This document shows, in pieces, positions 1-8,981 of a stretch of 64,000 nucleotides of DNA (its first letter is position 1; each line of letters starts with the position of its first letter). The DNA comes from Paenibacillus alba (GTDB lineage Bacteria > Bacillota > Bacilli > Paenibacillales > NBRC-103111): positions 1-64,000 of the forward strand of contig NZ_JABMKZ010000042.1 in the NCBI RefSeq assembly GCF_013204855.1, written 5' to 3'. The notes below the pieces were generated by a model that had not been told where the DNA came from, searched no databases, and saw only the letters and a program-made list of their open reading frames with translations. Made by a program: the position numbers and the translations under genes.

Positions 1-367
1 TTTTTTTGTGCATCGTCCAGATAAATACATCAATTAATCCCATATTTAGGTAGTAATTATAAATTATTTAGACGATACTTTTTTCGGATTTCCATGTTAG
101 GTTTGATGCAAAGCTATTGGCGATAGGGCTGAAAAACAGCCCTAAAGCCGCCGCAGAAGCGCGAGTCCCACCCGTAAGGCCGAAAAACAGCCTTACAGAG
201 GGCTAAGCCCAAGAAATCGCCCGCGAAGCGAGCCTGCTATACGCCCCTGCACACCCCCAAAAAACAAGTCGACAAAACTTCTCATCATTCACCCCCAGCA
301 TGTGACAACCTTTGCAGCCAATCTCCGCTACCATTTTGATTAAAAATGATAGAGAGGATACGACATC
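1..367. other. non-coding leader region with two look-alike hairpins
   Basis: No gene is visible here. Two similar stem-loops stand about 50 bp apart: an 8-bp stem TAGGGCTG/CAGCCCTA (124-144) and a 7-bp stem GTAAGGC/GCCTTAC (174-196), each closed by an A-rich loop containing GAAAAACA. They look like related repeat units rather than terminators because neither is followed by a T-run. The rest is AT-rich on the left and GC-rich on the right. A ribosome binding site (GAGAGGAT) for the next gene sits at its right edge. Confidence 0.5.
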
Positions 368-652
368 ATGCAAATTAAAAAGAAGAATGATATTGGCTTG
401 ATTTTGGACAACTTTTCTTCATTTGCCAAGTGGGATGCATCAGGGAAAAAACTATATTTGGTGTTTGCTGACAACAAACGCGGAGGACAGCTCACCCTTA
501 TGAATTATGGGGATGATCGTTTCAGCGTTCATGGACTTGGTGAAGACTATTTGGACCCTAAGGAGTCTTTTTTTGAAGAACGAAACAGCGTGGTTTCCTT
601 CTTATGGAATCATCGTGCAGCGCTGAAAGCGGCGGTACAGCCAACAACCTAA
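368..652 (+). CDS. small hypothetical protein, 94 aa
   Basis: I do not recognise this protein family. It starts with ATG behind a reasonable ribosome binding site (GAGAGGAT) and encodes a soluble-looking polypeptide without a signal peptide or membrane segment. The N-terminus is lysine-rich (MQIKKKND) and the middle alternates hydrophobic and charged residues as in a small beta-rich domain. It stands alone and converges on the AraC-type regulator gene that follows, sharing its terminator region. Codon use looks normal. The absence of an overlapping better frame and the ribosome binding site support it as a real gene, but no function can be assigned. Confidence 0.6.
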   Translation: MQIKKKNDIGLILDNFSSFAKWDASGKKLYLVFADNKRGGQLTLMNYGDDRFSVHGLGEDYLDPKESFFEERNSVVSFLWNHRAALKAAVQPTT

Positions 653-691
653 CTGTTGTCAGCCATCATCTGGGACAAGCAGGTAAAAAAG

Positions 692-731
692 GGCAAGGGA
701 CCTACGAAGTTGTAGGCTCCTTGCCTTCTTT
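692..731. terminator. bidirectional terminator hairpin
   Basis: The arms GGCAAGG...CCTAC and GTAGG...CCTTGCC form a roughly 14-bp stem with a two-base internal mismatch. A-rich sequence lies on the left and TTCTTT on the right, so it can end both the small gene before it and the convergent AraC gene. The last codons of the AraC gene lie inside the stem. Confidence 0.7.
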
Positions 732-3026
732 ATGCTTATCCCGATACTGGCCGGGCGTAAGACCCTCCTGTTTGCGGAACGAGCGAATAAAGTTCTGTGA
801 ATTGTTGTAGCGCAGCTTGGATGAGATGTCTTTAATCGGCATATCGGATTCCGACAGCCATTTCTTCGCCATGTTGAAGCGGTACGCAGATAGATAGTCG
901 CTGAAGGAACAATTCGTTTCTTTCCGGAAAATACTGCTTAAGTAATTCGCGTTGTAGTGCAAACGGGATGCACAATCTTCTAAAGTCAGGTCTGTATCGT
1001 AATATTTTTGAACGAGATCAATAATTTTTTCGGAAATATTGTGGTACTGGGCATCCTGACGATCGCGGTAAATTCGGATTAGAGGATGGATAACCTCGGT
1101 CCAGAACCAATCTTCGATTTCGGCCGTCATATGCAGATTCAGGAGCTCCTCGAATAGGGAGCCTTTGTTCGGATGAATCTGATTGAGGCCAATGCCCGAT
1201 TCCTGCATCACCATCAGCAGATTATTGAGCAGGCGTGCCAGTGGAATTTGGTACTCCTGCGGCGTAAGCGGAGCTGCGAATACGGCTTGCAGCAGCTGGC
1301 GCAGCAGCTCTTTGGTTTTATCCTTTTCAGCTAGCTTGATGGCGTCTATCAGTTCATTTTCGATTGGCTTTGGATAGTTTAAATTCAAATAATGCTTGCC
1401 GGAATTAATATTTTCATATTGAATAATGATGCCTTCACCCAGCTTGATGCGGTGTCTTAAAGCCTCCAAACCTTCTCTGTAGGCAATAGCGATCTGGCTG
1501 AAGGTATGGATGGGAAGACTGATCCCAATGCTGACATGCAATTTCAAATAGTTGAAAATGTGCTGCTGCAGCTGCTCTGTCAACGCATAAACCGTATTGC
1601 GGAAAGCGTCCGCCTCACCATCAGCGCTGCCGATCAAGGTAACGACCGTCTGATCCATGATGATCGGCGCAAGCCGCTGATCGGAAGGGATAAGCTCCTC
1701 GATAATATTATGCACAGCGAAGAGAAGCAGCTCCATGTCGCGTTTCTCATAACGCGTATTGTCAATCGAGTCAATCTGCATGGTGATGACGGACATCGTT
1801 TTCCATGTCTCAATATGCTTCGTGTAGCCGAATTGTTTCAGCTTCTCAAGCAGCTCGCTTTGCTTAATGTGCCCCTGAAATGCCTTGATCAAGAAAAACG
1901 TCCGCACCTGCCCGATGTGCTGATGAACCTCTCGTTCCAGCTGAGACTTAGATTGAAATAACGTATGGACGTGCTCGCCGATCATTTGGAATTCGTTGGC
2001 TTTGCGCTTCTGATTCACGGTTACGAGGCCGCCGATTTGGTTCAAAAGGAGCTGAATCGGCGAGTACATTTTACGCGAACCCAGCCAAGCCAGCAGCATG
2101 GAGAGAAGCAGCATCAGTACGCAGACATAAATGGTATAGGTCCCGATTTTGCCGGACTCTTTGGTCAAGCTATCGATTGAAGTTAGTGATAAATAGGTCC
2201 AGTTATTCAAATTCGAGTGCAGGAAGCTTACCGCATAGCGTTTATCACGAATATCTGTCGTGAATTGGCCCGTGGGCGTGGCAAACTGGCCCATATCGGT
2301 CAATCCCGCCTCTGTGATAGGCTTGCCTATCAGATCAGGATCCGGATGCATAATGATCTGGTTGTGCTCATCCATAATCAAGATGTCATCCAGGTACTCC
2401 GTATCGTTGCGGAACAGATCCTGCAGGCTGCAAGCCGGGATATTCGCTATCGCCATACCATATTTCTCAAGACCAGTGGTCGGCAGCTTTTTCACCAAGG
2501 AAATGCTATAATCGCAGCTTACGCTCCGCGAGTTTTCTTCGGTGTAGAACCATTTGGACGGATTCATGACCCAAGTGCTGTTCTCCTGCGTGTTCATTTG
2601 GTTCAGAAGCTTATCGTAAAACGGATAACTGTCAAAACGATACAAGCCTGAATTCTTAATCATCCAGTTCTGCCTAGCATTAATCAGGATGACATCCTCC
2701 AGCTTCGTGTCGAAAGATTGCATATACCGGATCTCGCTGCGCAGGTCGTCATACATCATGAAATCGTTTACAGTTAAGGGCATGTCCATCGCTTTTTTGA
2801 GCACGGTCGAATTAATAACCTGATTAAGTGTATGGTTGACAGTCGTTAATTTCTGCTCTACATTGGAATTGATTTGGGTGATGAGTTGCATTTTGCCTTC
2901 GTTGACATTTTTTTGGATCTCGCTCGACGAGGTTACGAAAGCAAAAGCGCCGATAAAAATAACCGGAAGCGTGCTGAGCAGAAATCCGAAGATGGTCATT
3001 TTGCTAAGAAAACTTAAAGAGCGCAT
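702..3026 (-). CDS. membrane-bound AraC-family regulator with extracellular sensor region
   Basis: A 774-residue transcription factor of a type common in Paenibacillus. After a short N-terminus there is a membrane segment (about residues 8-32), a roughly 260-residue extracytoplasmic Cache-like region, a second membrane segment (about 300-320), a cytoplasmic linker, and a C-terminal AraC DNA-binding domain with two helix-turn-helix units in the last 100 residues (YNANYLSSIFRKE, then LRYNNSQNFIRSFRK). Family knowledge suggests that it senses an extracellular sugar or a loaded binding protein and activates transport and hydrolase genes. The ATG at 3026 is preferred over the upstream GTG (3038) because AAGGTG lies nine bases ahead. 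It is divergent from a binding-protein gene. The two-copy motif between them recurs in front of the second binding-protein gene at 11.4 kb, so it probably regulates both. Confidence 0.88.
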   Translation of the reverse strand: MRSLSFLSKMTIFGFLLSTLPVIFIGAFAFVTSSSEIQKNVNEGKMQLITQINSNVEQKLTTVNHTLNQVINSTVLKKAMDMPLTVNDFMMYDDLRSEIRYMQSFDTKLEDVILINARQNWMIKNSGLYRFDSYPFYDKLLNQMNTQENSTWVMNPSKWFYTEENSRSVSCDYSISLVKKLPTTGLEKYGMAIANIPACSLQDLFRNDTEYLDDILIMDEHNQIIMHPDPDLIGKPITEAGLTDMGQFATPTGQFTTDIRDKRYAVSFLHSNLNNWTYLSLTSIDSLTKESGKIGTYTIYVCVLMLLLSMLLAWLGSRKMYSPIQLLLNQIGGLVTVNQKRKANEFQMIGEHVHTLFQSKSQLEREVHQHIGQVRTFFLIKAFQGHIKQSELLEKLKQFGYTKHIETWKTMSVITMQIDSIDNTRYEKRDMELLLFAVHNIIEELIPSDQRLAPIIMDQTVVTLIGSADGEADAFRNTVYALTEQLQQHIFNYLKLHVSIGISLPIHTFSQIAIAYREGLEALRHRIKLGEGIIIQYENINSGKHYLNLNYPKPIENELIDAIKLAEKDKTKELLRQLLQAVFAAPLTPQEYQIPLARLLNNLLMVMQESGIGLNQIHPNKGSLFEELLNLHMTAEIEDWFWTEVIHPLIRIYRDRQDAQYHNISEKIIDLVQKYYDTDLTLEDCASRLHYNANYLSSIFRKETNCSFSDYLSAYRFNMAKKWLSESDMPIKDISSKLRYNNSQNFIRSFRKQEGLTPGQYRDKHKEGKEPTTS

Positions 3027-3104
3027 CGCATCCAACACCTTATCTGCCTAGGATGGTCGTGATAGACTATCTATGTATTGTAGTCAAGACTTACGATTAG
3101 AGCA

Positions 3105-3140
3105 ATAATCATCTGAAGAAGGGATAATCATTATCTCTGA
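3105..3140. promoter_or_regulatory. putative AraC operator, direct repeat with 19-bp spacing
   Basis: ATAATCAT occurs at 3105-3112 and again at 3124-3131, exactly 19 bp apart. The same arrangement with almost the same flanks (ATAATCATCT, eight variable bases, GATAATCAT, then ATCTC) is found at 11242-11277 ahead of the other oligosaccharide binding-protein gene. Direct repeats two helical turns apart are typical of AraC-family sites. Its control by the neighbouring AraC gene is inferred. Confidence 0.65.
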
Positions 3141-3179
3141 TTTCCATGACAAACATGGCTGCAGCAAGGGGGAGTTCAT

Positions 3180-4697
3180 ATGAGAGAAGCTAGACATAGC
3201 AAGGGTTTCAAGGTTTATGTGCTTGTGTTTGTGGGGCTGTTGATGATAATGCTGCTAGGTGCTTGTCAGAAGAGTACTGCAACGAAGGCAACGGAAGTCA
3301 ACGACAGCCGTCCTGTTGTTTCGATTATGGCGCCGCTGCATTTTCCGCACCCGCCTATCCCTGAGCTCATTGGAGAAATTGAGAAGCTTACGCAAACGAA
3401 GCTGGAATTGAATTGGGTTCCTGACGGTATCTACACCGACAAAATGAACACAGCACTAACCACCAACTCATTGAAAAAAGCCACCTACGTGAAATATACC
3501 GACTATATGCTGATGAAAAATTCGATCCGTTCCGGCGCATTCTGGGATATCGGACCTTATTTGGATGCCTATCCGAATTTGAAGCAGCTGAATAAAGAGA
3601 TTTTGGGACAGGCAGCGGTGGATGGCAAAATATATGGCTTGTACACCGAGCGGCCGTCCTCCCGTCAGGGGATTATTATTCGCGAAGATTGGCTGAACAA
3701 TCTGAAGCTGGCCAAGCCAACGAATCTGGATGAGCTGTATCAAGTTTTAAAAGCGTTTACTTACGGTGACCCCGATCGCAACGGGAAGGACGATACCATC
3801 GGTTTGACGGACCGAAATGATTTGGTTTTTGGCGCTTTCAAAACAATCAGCTCCTACTTCGGCACGCCGAATAATTGGGGCTTAATAGACGGCAAGCTTG
3901 TTCCCGAATTCGAAACTGAGGCTTATGTGGACACCATGAATTACATGAAAAAGCTGTATGAGGAGAAGCTGATCAACTCCGATTTTGCGGTAACGAGCAA
4001 GGACGTGCAGCGGGACAAAATAATTCGTGGCGTTGCCGGAGCCTACATCGGCAGCATGCAGGATGTGCAGCGGCTTTCCGACGAGGTTCAGCTGGCGAAT
4101 CCGCAGGCGAAACTTACGCTTATCAACCATATTGAGGGGCCGAAGGGCTTTCAAATCTGGTCAATTCCCAACTACAGCGCCCTCTATCTGTTTTCCAAAA
4201 AGGCGATTCGCACGGAGGCTGAGATGAAGCAGATGCTGCAGTTTTTTGACCGGACGATGGATAAGGATATTGCCAATTTGATGAAATACGGGCTGGAAGG
4301 ACGGCATTACACGACCATTGGCGGCAAAGTGCAGTTAACAGAAGAGACGTCCAAGCTTCGTGTAAATGAAGTGAATGCGCTGTACGCGCTAATGATTGCG
4401 GATTTAAATAATCCGCAGGTGAAACAGCTCGCGGAGAGCGAGTCCTTGTCCCAGTTTGCGGATAAACTGAGCCTGGACAATGAGAAATACGTGGTCAAGG
4501 ACCCGACCTTAGGTCTGGAGTCAAAAACGTATGACGAGCGCGGCGTTGAATTGTATAAAATAATATCCGACGCAACGTACAATTATATGCTCGGCAAGCT
4601 GGACAAAGCAGCCTTCCGGCAAGAAATCGAACGGTGGAAACGCAGCGGCGGCAGCCAGATTATTGTCGAGTACAATGAGGCATATGGGAAGAAGTAG
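3180..4697 (+). CDS. ABC transporter extracellular solute-binding lipoprotein (LplA-like)
   Basis: A 505-residue substrate-binding protein for an oligosaccharide ABC importer. It begins with a lipoprotein signal peptide; the lipobox LLGAC puts the lipidated cysteine at residue 29. The mature part has the features of the large Paenibacillus LplA-like group, including the calcium-site-like stretch DPDRNGKDD followed by TIGLTDRND. It is a paralogue of the binding protein at 11387: both share the segments PNNWG, GGSQI/GGSKI and the same overall length. No permease is adjacent, so it probably uses the permeases at 13.0-14.9 kb or others outside the window. Start: ATG after AGGGGGAG. It is divergent from the AraC regulator and has the repeated operator motif in front. 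Confidence 0.88.
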   Translation: MREARHSKGFKVYVLVFVGLLMIMLLGACQKSTATKATEVNDSRPVVSIMAPLHFPHPPIPELIGEIEKLTQTKLELNWVPDGIYTDKMNTALTTNSLKKATYVKYTDYMLMKNSIRSGAFWDIGPYLDAYPNLKQLNKEILGQAAVDGKIYGLYTERPSSRQGIIIREDWLNNLKLAKPTNLDELYQVLKAFTYGDPDRNGKDDTIGLTDRNDLVFGAFKTISSYFGTPNNWGLIDGKLVPEFETEAYVDTMNYMKKLYEEKLINSDFAVTSKDVQRDKIIRGVAGAYIGSMQDVQRLSDEVQLANPQAKLTLINHIEGPKGFQIWSIPNYSALYLFSKKAIRTEAEMKQMLQFFDRTMDKDIANLMKYGLEGRHYTTIGGKVQLTEETSKLRVNEVNALYALMIADLNNPQVKQLAESESLSQFADKLSLDNEKYVVKDPTLGLESKTYDERGVELYKIISDATYNYMLGKLDKAAFRQEIERWKRSGGSQIIVEYNEAYGKK

Positions 4698-4845
4698 CGT
4701 TGCGTTGGTACCACGAAAAAGAGTATAAGTTTAGGGTGAGGTTGCACAGCTCCTTTTGCCAAAAGTTGATGCACTGCGATAAGGTGTGCGGAGGTAGCTG
4801 GTGCTGGCGGTGACGGCTGAAGCCGGCTGCCAGCTCAACCAAGGG

Positions 4846-5073
4846 AATAAGAGCCCCCAGGGGCTTCTATTCCCGCTGAAAGCAGCGGAAATGGAGAGAT
4901 AAGAGTCCTTCGGGACTCTTATTTGTTGTTCAAGGTGGCGGAGGCGGCTCCATGAGTAGAATAAGAGCCGCTAGGGGCTTCTATTCCCGCTGAAAGCAGC
5001 GGAAATGGAGAGATAAGAGTCCTTCGGAACTCTTATTTGTTGTCCAAGGTGGCGGAGGTGGCCCCATGAGTAG
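4846..5073. repeat. two 114-bp tandem repeats carrying UUCG-loop hairpins
   Basis: The units start at 4846 and 4960 (period 114 bp); a third, diverging copy begins at 5074. Each unit holds a palindrome AAGAGTCC-TTCG-GGACTCTT (about 4902-4924 and 5016-5038), that is, a C(UUCG)G tetraloop stem followed by TTTG. The first copy is perfect and the second has one mispaired base. They could terminate the binding-protein transcript. The first part of the gap, 4698-4845, shows nothing recognisable. Confidence 0.75.
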
Positions 5074-5620
5074 AATAAGTGCTCCCAAGGGCTCCAATTT
5101 CCGCCGAAAGCAGCTGAAGCGGAACTGGGTTCCGCTATTTGGGTGAAATAGCGACAATTCCTGTGCAAGCGGAACTACGATACGCTATTTGCTTCGTTTC
5201 CCGTCGGGAACGTGCATTTTGGAAGGAATAGTGGAGCATAGTTCCTTTTCGCTGCTATTTTGCTCCTTTTGCTGGAAATAGCGGACTGTAGTTCCGTTTC
5301 GAGTTTGTGTGTGGAATGCCCCTTAGAAAAGTGAGGGAACAGGGTGCGAGGGTGTAAATGAGGAGGGGGCTGCCCGACGATGAATAGCAAGGACTCTGAC
5401 TCCTTACCAGTGGGCTCTTACTCCCTGCCAGTGGCGGCGGGGGGAGGCTCTACCAGCAGAATAAGACGCCCAAGGGCTCCAATTTCCGCCGAAAGCAGCT
5501 GAAGCGGAACTGGGTTACGCTATTTAGACGAAAATAGCGACTATTCCTGTGCAAGCGGAACTACGGCAAGCTATTTGCTTCGTTTCTCGTCGGGAACGTG
5601 CATTTTAGACAGAATAGCGG
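5074..5620. repeat. intergenic duplicated block of about 160 bp
   Basis: The stretch from about 5072 to 5236 recurs at about 5458-5620 (offset 385 bp) with scattered differences. Both copies contain CTCCAATTTCCGCCG, GCGGAACT near GCTATTT, and TCGGGAACGTGCATTTT. GCGGAACT/GCTATTT modules also occur in the gaps at 31.1-31.6, 49.2-49.3 and 56.3-56.6 kb, so they belong to a dispersed repeat family. The small open frames here are products of the repeats and I do not regard them as genes. Confidence 0.7.
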
Positions 5621-5794
5621 ACCATTGCTCCCTACCTCTAAGCCTCACACTACAATCGCATACGAACACGAACAGATCACCTTATTCCGCGGTTCCCCCC
5701 TCCATAGCAGGGATGCCCAAATAAAAGCAGGTGAATACAGCGCCTTAACAAAATTTTAATTATTTTTTCCGGCTGCATGTCGGATTTCATAAGA

Positions 5795-5847
5795 TTACAT
5801 AGTTTTATGGTAAGATTTAAATACATAAAATGTTAGTTAACATGACA
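5795..5847 (+). promoter_or_regulatory. predicted promoter with GlnR/TnrA-type box ahead of glnQHMP
   Basis: TTACAT (5795) and TAAATA (5818) are 17 bp apart and form a plausible sigma-A promoter. TGTTA-N7-TGACA at 5831-5847 matches the GlnR/TnrA consensus TGTNAN7TNACA exactly and would lie at the transcription start. This fits nitrogen-dependent repression of a glutamine-type transporter. The promoter assignment is inference; the box is a direct sequence match. Confidence 0.65.
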
Positions 5848-5889
5848 AATAGTTAACATTGTTAATAAGTGGGCGAAGGGGGGGTTCGA

Positions 5890-6618
5890 TTGATCTCATT
5901 CCAACAAGTAGAGAAGCATTATGGCGATTTTCATGTTCTCAAGGGCATTAGCCTCAGCATTAAGCAGGGGGAAGTGGTTGTTGTCGTCGGCCCGTCAGGT
6001 TCTGGCAAAAGCACGCTGCTCAGATGCATAAATCGTCTGGAAACGATCACCAGCGGCGAGCTTACCGTGAACGAGTGCAAAGTCAGCAATAAGAAGGCGG
6101 ATATTAACAAGCTGCGTCGGGATATCGGAATGGTTTTCCAGCATTTTAATCTGTATCCGCATAAAAAGGTCATCGATAACATCACGCTTGCGCCGGTGAA
6201 GGTACTTGGCCTCTCGAAGAAAGAAGCGGAAGAGACGGCAATGTACTATCTGGAGAAGGTGGGCATTCCGGACAAAGCCAGTAGCTATCCCTCGCAATTA
6301 TCAGGCGGCCAGCAGCAGCGGGTAGCCATAGCCAGAGGGTTGGCTATGAAGCCGAAAATCATGCTGTTTGATGAACCCACATCAGCCTTGGACCCCGAAA
6401 TGGTTGGCGAGGTTCTGGATGTCATGAAGGCACTTGCCCATGAAGGAATGACGATGGTTGTTGTCACGCACGAAATGGGTTTTGCCCGTGAGGTGGCGGA
6501 TCGGGTTGTTTTTATGGACAAAGGGCAAATCGTCGAAGAATCGCCTCCGGAGGCATTTTTCGTCAATCCGAGAGAAGAGCGTGCACGGCTATTTCTTAAG
6601 CGTGTGCTTCACCATTAA
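5890..6618 (+). CDS. glnQ: amino-acid ABC transporter ATP-binding protein
   Basis: The ATPase of a polar amino-acid importer, 242 residues. It has Walker A (GPSGSGKST), the LSGGQQQR signature, Walker B (IMLFDEPTSALDPE) and the switch histidine (VVVTHEMGF). I chose the TTG at 5890 because the A/G-rich stretch GAAGGGGGG lies just before it. An in-frame GTG at 5869 has no good ribosome binding site and would place this stretch inside the gene. It is the first gene of a set in the order Q-H-M-P, the order of B. subtilis glnQHMP, and a GlnR-type box lies upstream. The likely substrate is glutamine or a related amino acid. The substrate is not proven by the sequence. Confidence 0.9.
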   Translation: MISFQQVEKHYGDFHVLKGISLSIKQGEVVVVVGPSGSGKSTLLRCINRLETITSGELTVNECKVSNKKADINKLRRDIGMVFQHFNLYPHKKVIDNITLAPVKVLGLSKKEAEETAMYYLEKVGIPDKASSYPSQLSGGQQQRVAIARGLAMKPKIMLFDEPTSALDPEMVGEVLDVMKALAHEGMTMVVVTHEMGFAREVADRVVFMDKGQIVEESPPEAFFVNPREERARLFLKRVLHH

Positions 6619-6638
6619 AAATGAGGAGATGAATGAAT

Positions 6639-7517
6639 ATGATATCAAAAAAGTGGAATTTTGTGGTTATGATGGCAGCCGTATTCGCATTGGCAGGATG
6701 TGCATCCACATCTACAACATCCACAGGCGGAGCATCGAGCTCGCCAGCTAGCTCTACAGCAGCAAGCAGCGCACCGAGCACGGCCAAGCCGGCAGGCGGT
6801 TCATCGGTTCTCGATGAGATCAAGAGCAGAGGCAAGCTGGTGGTAGGTGTTAAATATGATACGAAGCTGTTCGGTTTGAAAAATCCGGCCGGCGGCGAAG
6901 TAGAAGGCTTCGATGTGGATATGGCCAAAGCGCTTGCCAAAGAAATTCTCGGCGATGAGAAGAAAATCGAGCTCAAGGAAGTCACGTCCAAAACACGTAT
7001 CCCGATGCTTGACAACAAGGAAATCGACATGATTGTGGCAACCATGACGATAACGGAAGAGCGTAAGAAGCAAGTTGAATTCTCCGATGTTTATTTCAAA
7101 GCGGGACAGTCTCTGCTCGTTAAGAAGGGCAGTTCGATCAAGAGCGTAGCGGATGTTAAAAAAGGCACCAAGGTTTTGGCGGTAAAAGGCGCCACTTCGG
7201 TTGCCAACATCAAAGCCAAAGTGCCGGAAGCCACAGTTCTGGAGTTCGATAACTACCAGGATGCATTCAGCGCACTGAAGGCGGGGCAAGGAGACACGCT
7301 AACTACCGATAATGCGATCCTTTACGGCATGATGGCGCAGGACCCGAACTTTGTCGTCGTCGGGGAGCCGTTCACGGATGAGCCTTATGGAATCGCGATG
7401 AAAAAAGGCGAAACGGCCCTTCAAACAGCGGTCAATGACAGTCTGAAAAAGCTGCAGTCGAGCGGTGAGTACGCCAAGATTTATAAGAAATGGATCGGCG
7501 AGGCGCCATCCAAATAA
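6639..7517 (+). CDS. glnH: amino-acid ABC transporter substrate-binding lipoprotein
   Basis: The periplasmic-binding-protein type 3 (SBP_bac_3) receptor for the GlnQMP importer. A signal peptide ends in the lipobox LAGC, with the lipidated cysteine at residue 21, followed by a low-complexity Ser/Thr/Ala linker that tethers the domain to the membrane. Family hallmarks include GKLVVGVKYDT, GFDVDMAKALAKE, and TTDNAIL near the second lobe. The ATG at 6639 sits nine bases after GAGGAG and is preferred to the ATG at 6633, which would leave only three bases. It follows glnQ by about 20 bp. A strong hairpin behind the gene may make it more abundant than the permeases, as is usual for binding proteins. 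Confidence 0.9.
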   Translation: MISKKWNFVVMMAAVFALAGCASTSTTSTGGASSSPASSTAASSAPSTAKPAGGSSVLDEIKSRGKLVVGVKYDTKLFGLKNPAGGEVEGFDVDMAKALAKEILGDEKKIELKEVTSKTRIPMLDNKEIDMIVATMTITEERKKQVEFSDVYFKAGQSLLVKKGSSIKSVADVKKGTKVLAVKGATSVANIKAKVPEATVLEFDNYQDAFSALKAGQGDTLTTDNAILYGMMAQDPNFVVVGEPFTDEPYGIAMKKGETALQTAVNDSLKKLQSSGEYAKIYKKWIGEAPSK

Positions 7518-7522
7518 CAAGG

Positions 7523-7555
7523 AGAAGATGGGTAGCCGCAAGCTGCCCATCTTCT
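7523..7555 (+). terminator. intra-operon hairpin after glnH
   Basis: AGAAGATGGG-(T)AGC and GCT(G)-CCCATCTTCT form a 14-bp stem with one mismatch and a five-base loop. There is no U-run, so it is more likely an mRNA-stabilising or partial-termination element that raises glnH over the permease genes. Confidence 0.6.
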
Positions 7556-7580
7556 GTCTATGAGGGAGGAGCATAAGGCG

Positions 7581-8231
7581 ATGCCGGATTTCTCGATTTT
7601 TACCGATTATTTCGATATCTACATGAAGGGCTTTGTTAACACGATCTGGGCCAGCCTCATCGCATTAGTCGGCAGCTTTATTCTGGGAACGATCATCGCC
7701 ATTTTCCGTATCTCTACCGTAAAGCCCTTGCAGTGGATAGGTACGGCTTATGTGGAATTTATTCGGAACATCCCGCTTTTGCTCGTCGTCTTTGTATTCT
7801 TTTACGGCCTGCCGTCGCTGGGGATTACCTTGAGCGGCTTCGTCTGCGGAACTTTGGGTTTAACGGTGTATACGGCTTCCTTTATCGCTGAAGCGATTCG
7901 CGCCGGCATTATGTCGGTCCCGGTGGGCCAGTCAGAGGCGGCAAGATCCTCAGGTCTGTCCTATCTGCAAACGATGCAGCATGTCGTGCTTCCACAAGCG
8001 CTTAAAATCGTCATACCTCCGCTAAGCAACCAGTTTATTAATCTGGTTAAGAATTCGTCGGTGCTGGGCGTATTTGCCGGCTTCGATCTGATGTATTTTG
8101 GGGATCAGGTTGCCAGTGAGACGTATGCGACATTCGATACGTATATTTTCATCGCTGTGCTTTATTTGATTTTAACACTGCCGCTGAGCTACGGCGCTCT
8201 GCGTCTAGAACGTAAGCTGGCAAGGGGGTGA
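7581..8231 (+). CDS. glnM: amino-acid ABC transporter permease
   Basis: An integral membrane permease of the HisM/GlnP family, about 216 residues from the ATG at 7581. It has five hydrophobic helices, the N-terminal family stretch FVNTIWASLIALVGS and the EAA loop EAARSSGLSYLQTMQHVVLPQALKIVIPP, which contacts GlnQ. The ATG at 7581 is preferred to 7560 because GGGAGGAG lies in front of it. It pairs with the next gene to form the heterodimeric channel. The hairpin just upstream suggests lower expression than glnH. Confidence 0.9.
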   Translation: MPDFSIFTDYFDIYMKGFVNTIWASLIALVGSFILGTIIAIFRISTVKPLQWIGTAYVEFIRNIPLLLVVFVFFYGLPSLGITLSGFVCGTLGLTVYTASFIAEAIRAGIMSVPVGQSEAARSSGLSYLQTMQHVVLPQALKIVIPPLSNQFINLVKNSSVLGVFAGFDLMYFGDQVASETYATFDTYIFIAVLYLILTLPLSYGALRLERKLARG

Positions 8232-8235
8232 ACGA

Positions 8236-8886
8236 ATGGATATCGTGCATGCTTTTTCCATAGATAATATAAAATTTATTATTGAAGGCTTTTATATGAC
8301 GCTCAAAGTTGCCCTGATTTCTATTATTCTAAGCTTTATCGTCGGCTGTGTCGTGGGTACGCTTCGATATACGAAAATGCCTGTCATTTCCCCTATTTTG
8401 GGCATAGGGGTAGAGCTAATCCGCAACTTGCCTTTATTGCTCATCATTTTTTTTGCCCGGTTTGCTTTGCCGGATATCGGCATTAAGCTGGGGTCTATGA
8501 ATGCGACAATTGTGGCGCTTACGCTTTTTGAAGGAGCGATGATTGCGGAAATTGTGCGAAGCGGGCTCCTTTCGATTGACAAAGGGCAGATTGAAGCGGC
8601 TCGTTCTTCCGGACTGGGCTATGTCCAAACCCTATGGCATATCGTGATTCCACAGGGGCTGCGCCGCATGATGCCACCGCTGGTGAGCCAGTTTATCTCC
8701 CTGCTCAAGGACACCTCTCTTGCTATTGTTATTTCCTTGCCTGAGTTGATGCATCATGCGAAAATAGTAATTGGACAAAGCTATAGCTATACCATGCCGA
8801 TTCTGTTTCTCGTGGCTGTGCTCTATTTCGCAGTCAACTATGCATTGTCGTTAGCAGCGCGTAGGATGGAAGCGAGAATAGTATAG
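8236..8886 (+). CDS. glnP: amino-acid ABC transporter permease
   Basis: The second permease of the set, 216 residues, paralogous to glnM and four bases behind it. It has five predicted membrane helices and the EAA loop EAARSSGLGYVQTLWHIVIPQGLRRMMPP. Its start ATG follows AGGGGGTG by a few bases. Its stop codon overlaps the upstream end of the long reading frame of the histidine-kinase gene, which suggests that the transporter and the two-component system are co-transcribed. Confidence 0.9.
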   Translation: MDIVHAFSIDNIKFIIEGFYMTLKVALISIILSFIVGCVVGTLRYTKMPVISPILGIGVELIRNLPLLLIIFFARFALPDIGIKLGSMNATIVALTLFEGAMIAEIVRSGLLSIDKGQIEAARSSGLGYVQTLWHIVIPQGLRRMMPPLVSQFISLLKDTSLAIVISLPELMHHAKIVIGQSYSYTMPILFLVAVLYFAVNYALSLAARRMEARIV

Positions 8887-8981
8887 TGAAGTGCGATGTG
8901 CATACTCCTTATTGGCAAGCAGATATAGGATTTATTGTAGGGGGTGATCGGCTGCGACGCTTAAAAAACGAAGGATTACAA

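Noticed and set aside
5175..5390. Short frames in the intergenic repeats at 4.9-5.4 kb
   Set aside because: Made of repeat units with hairpins; no start signals.
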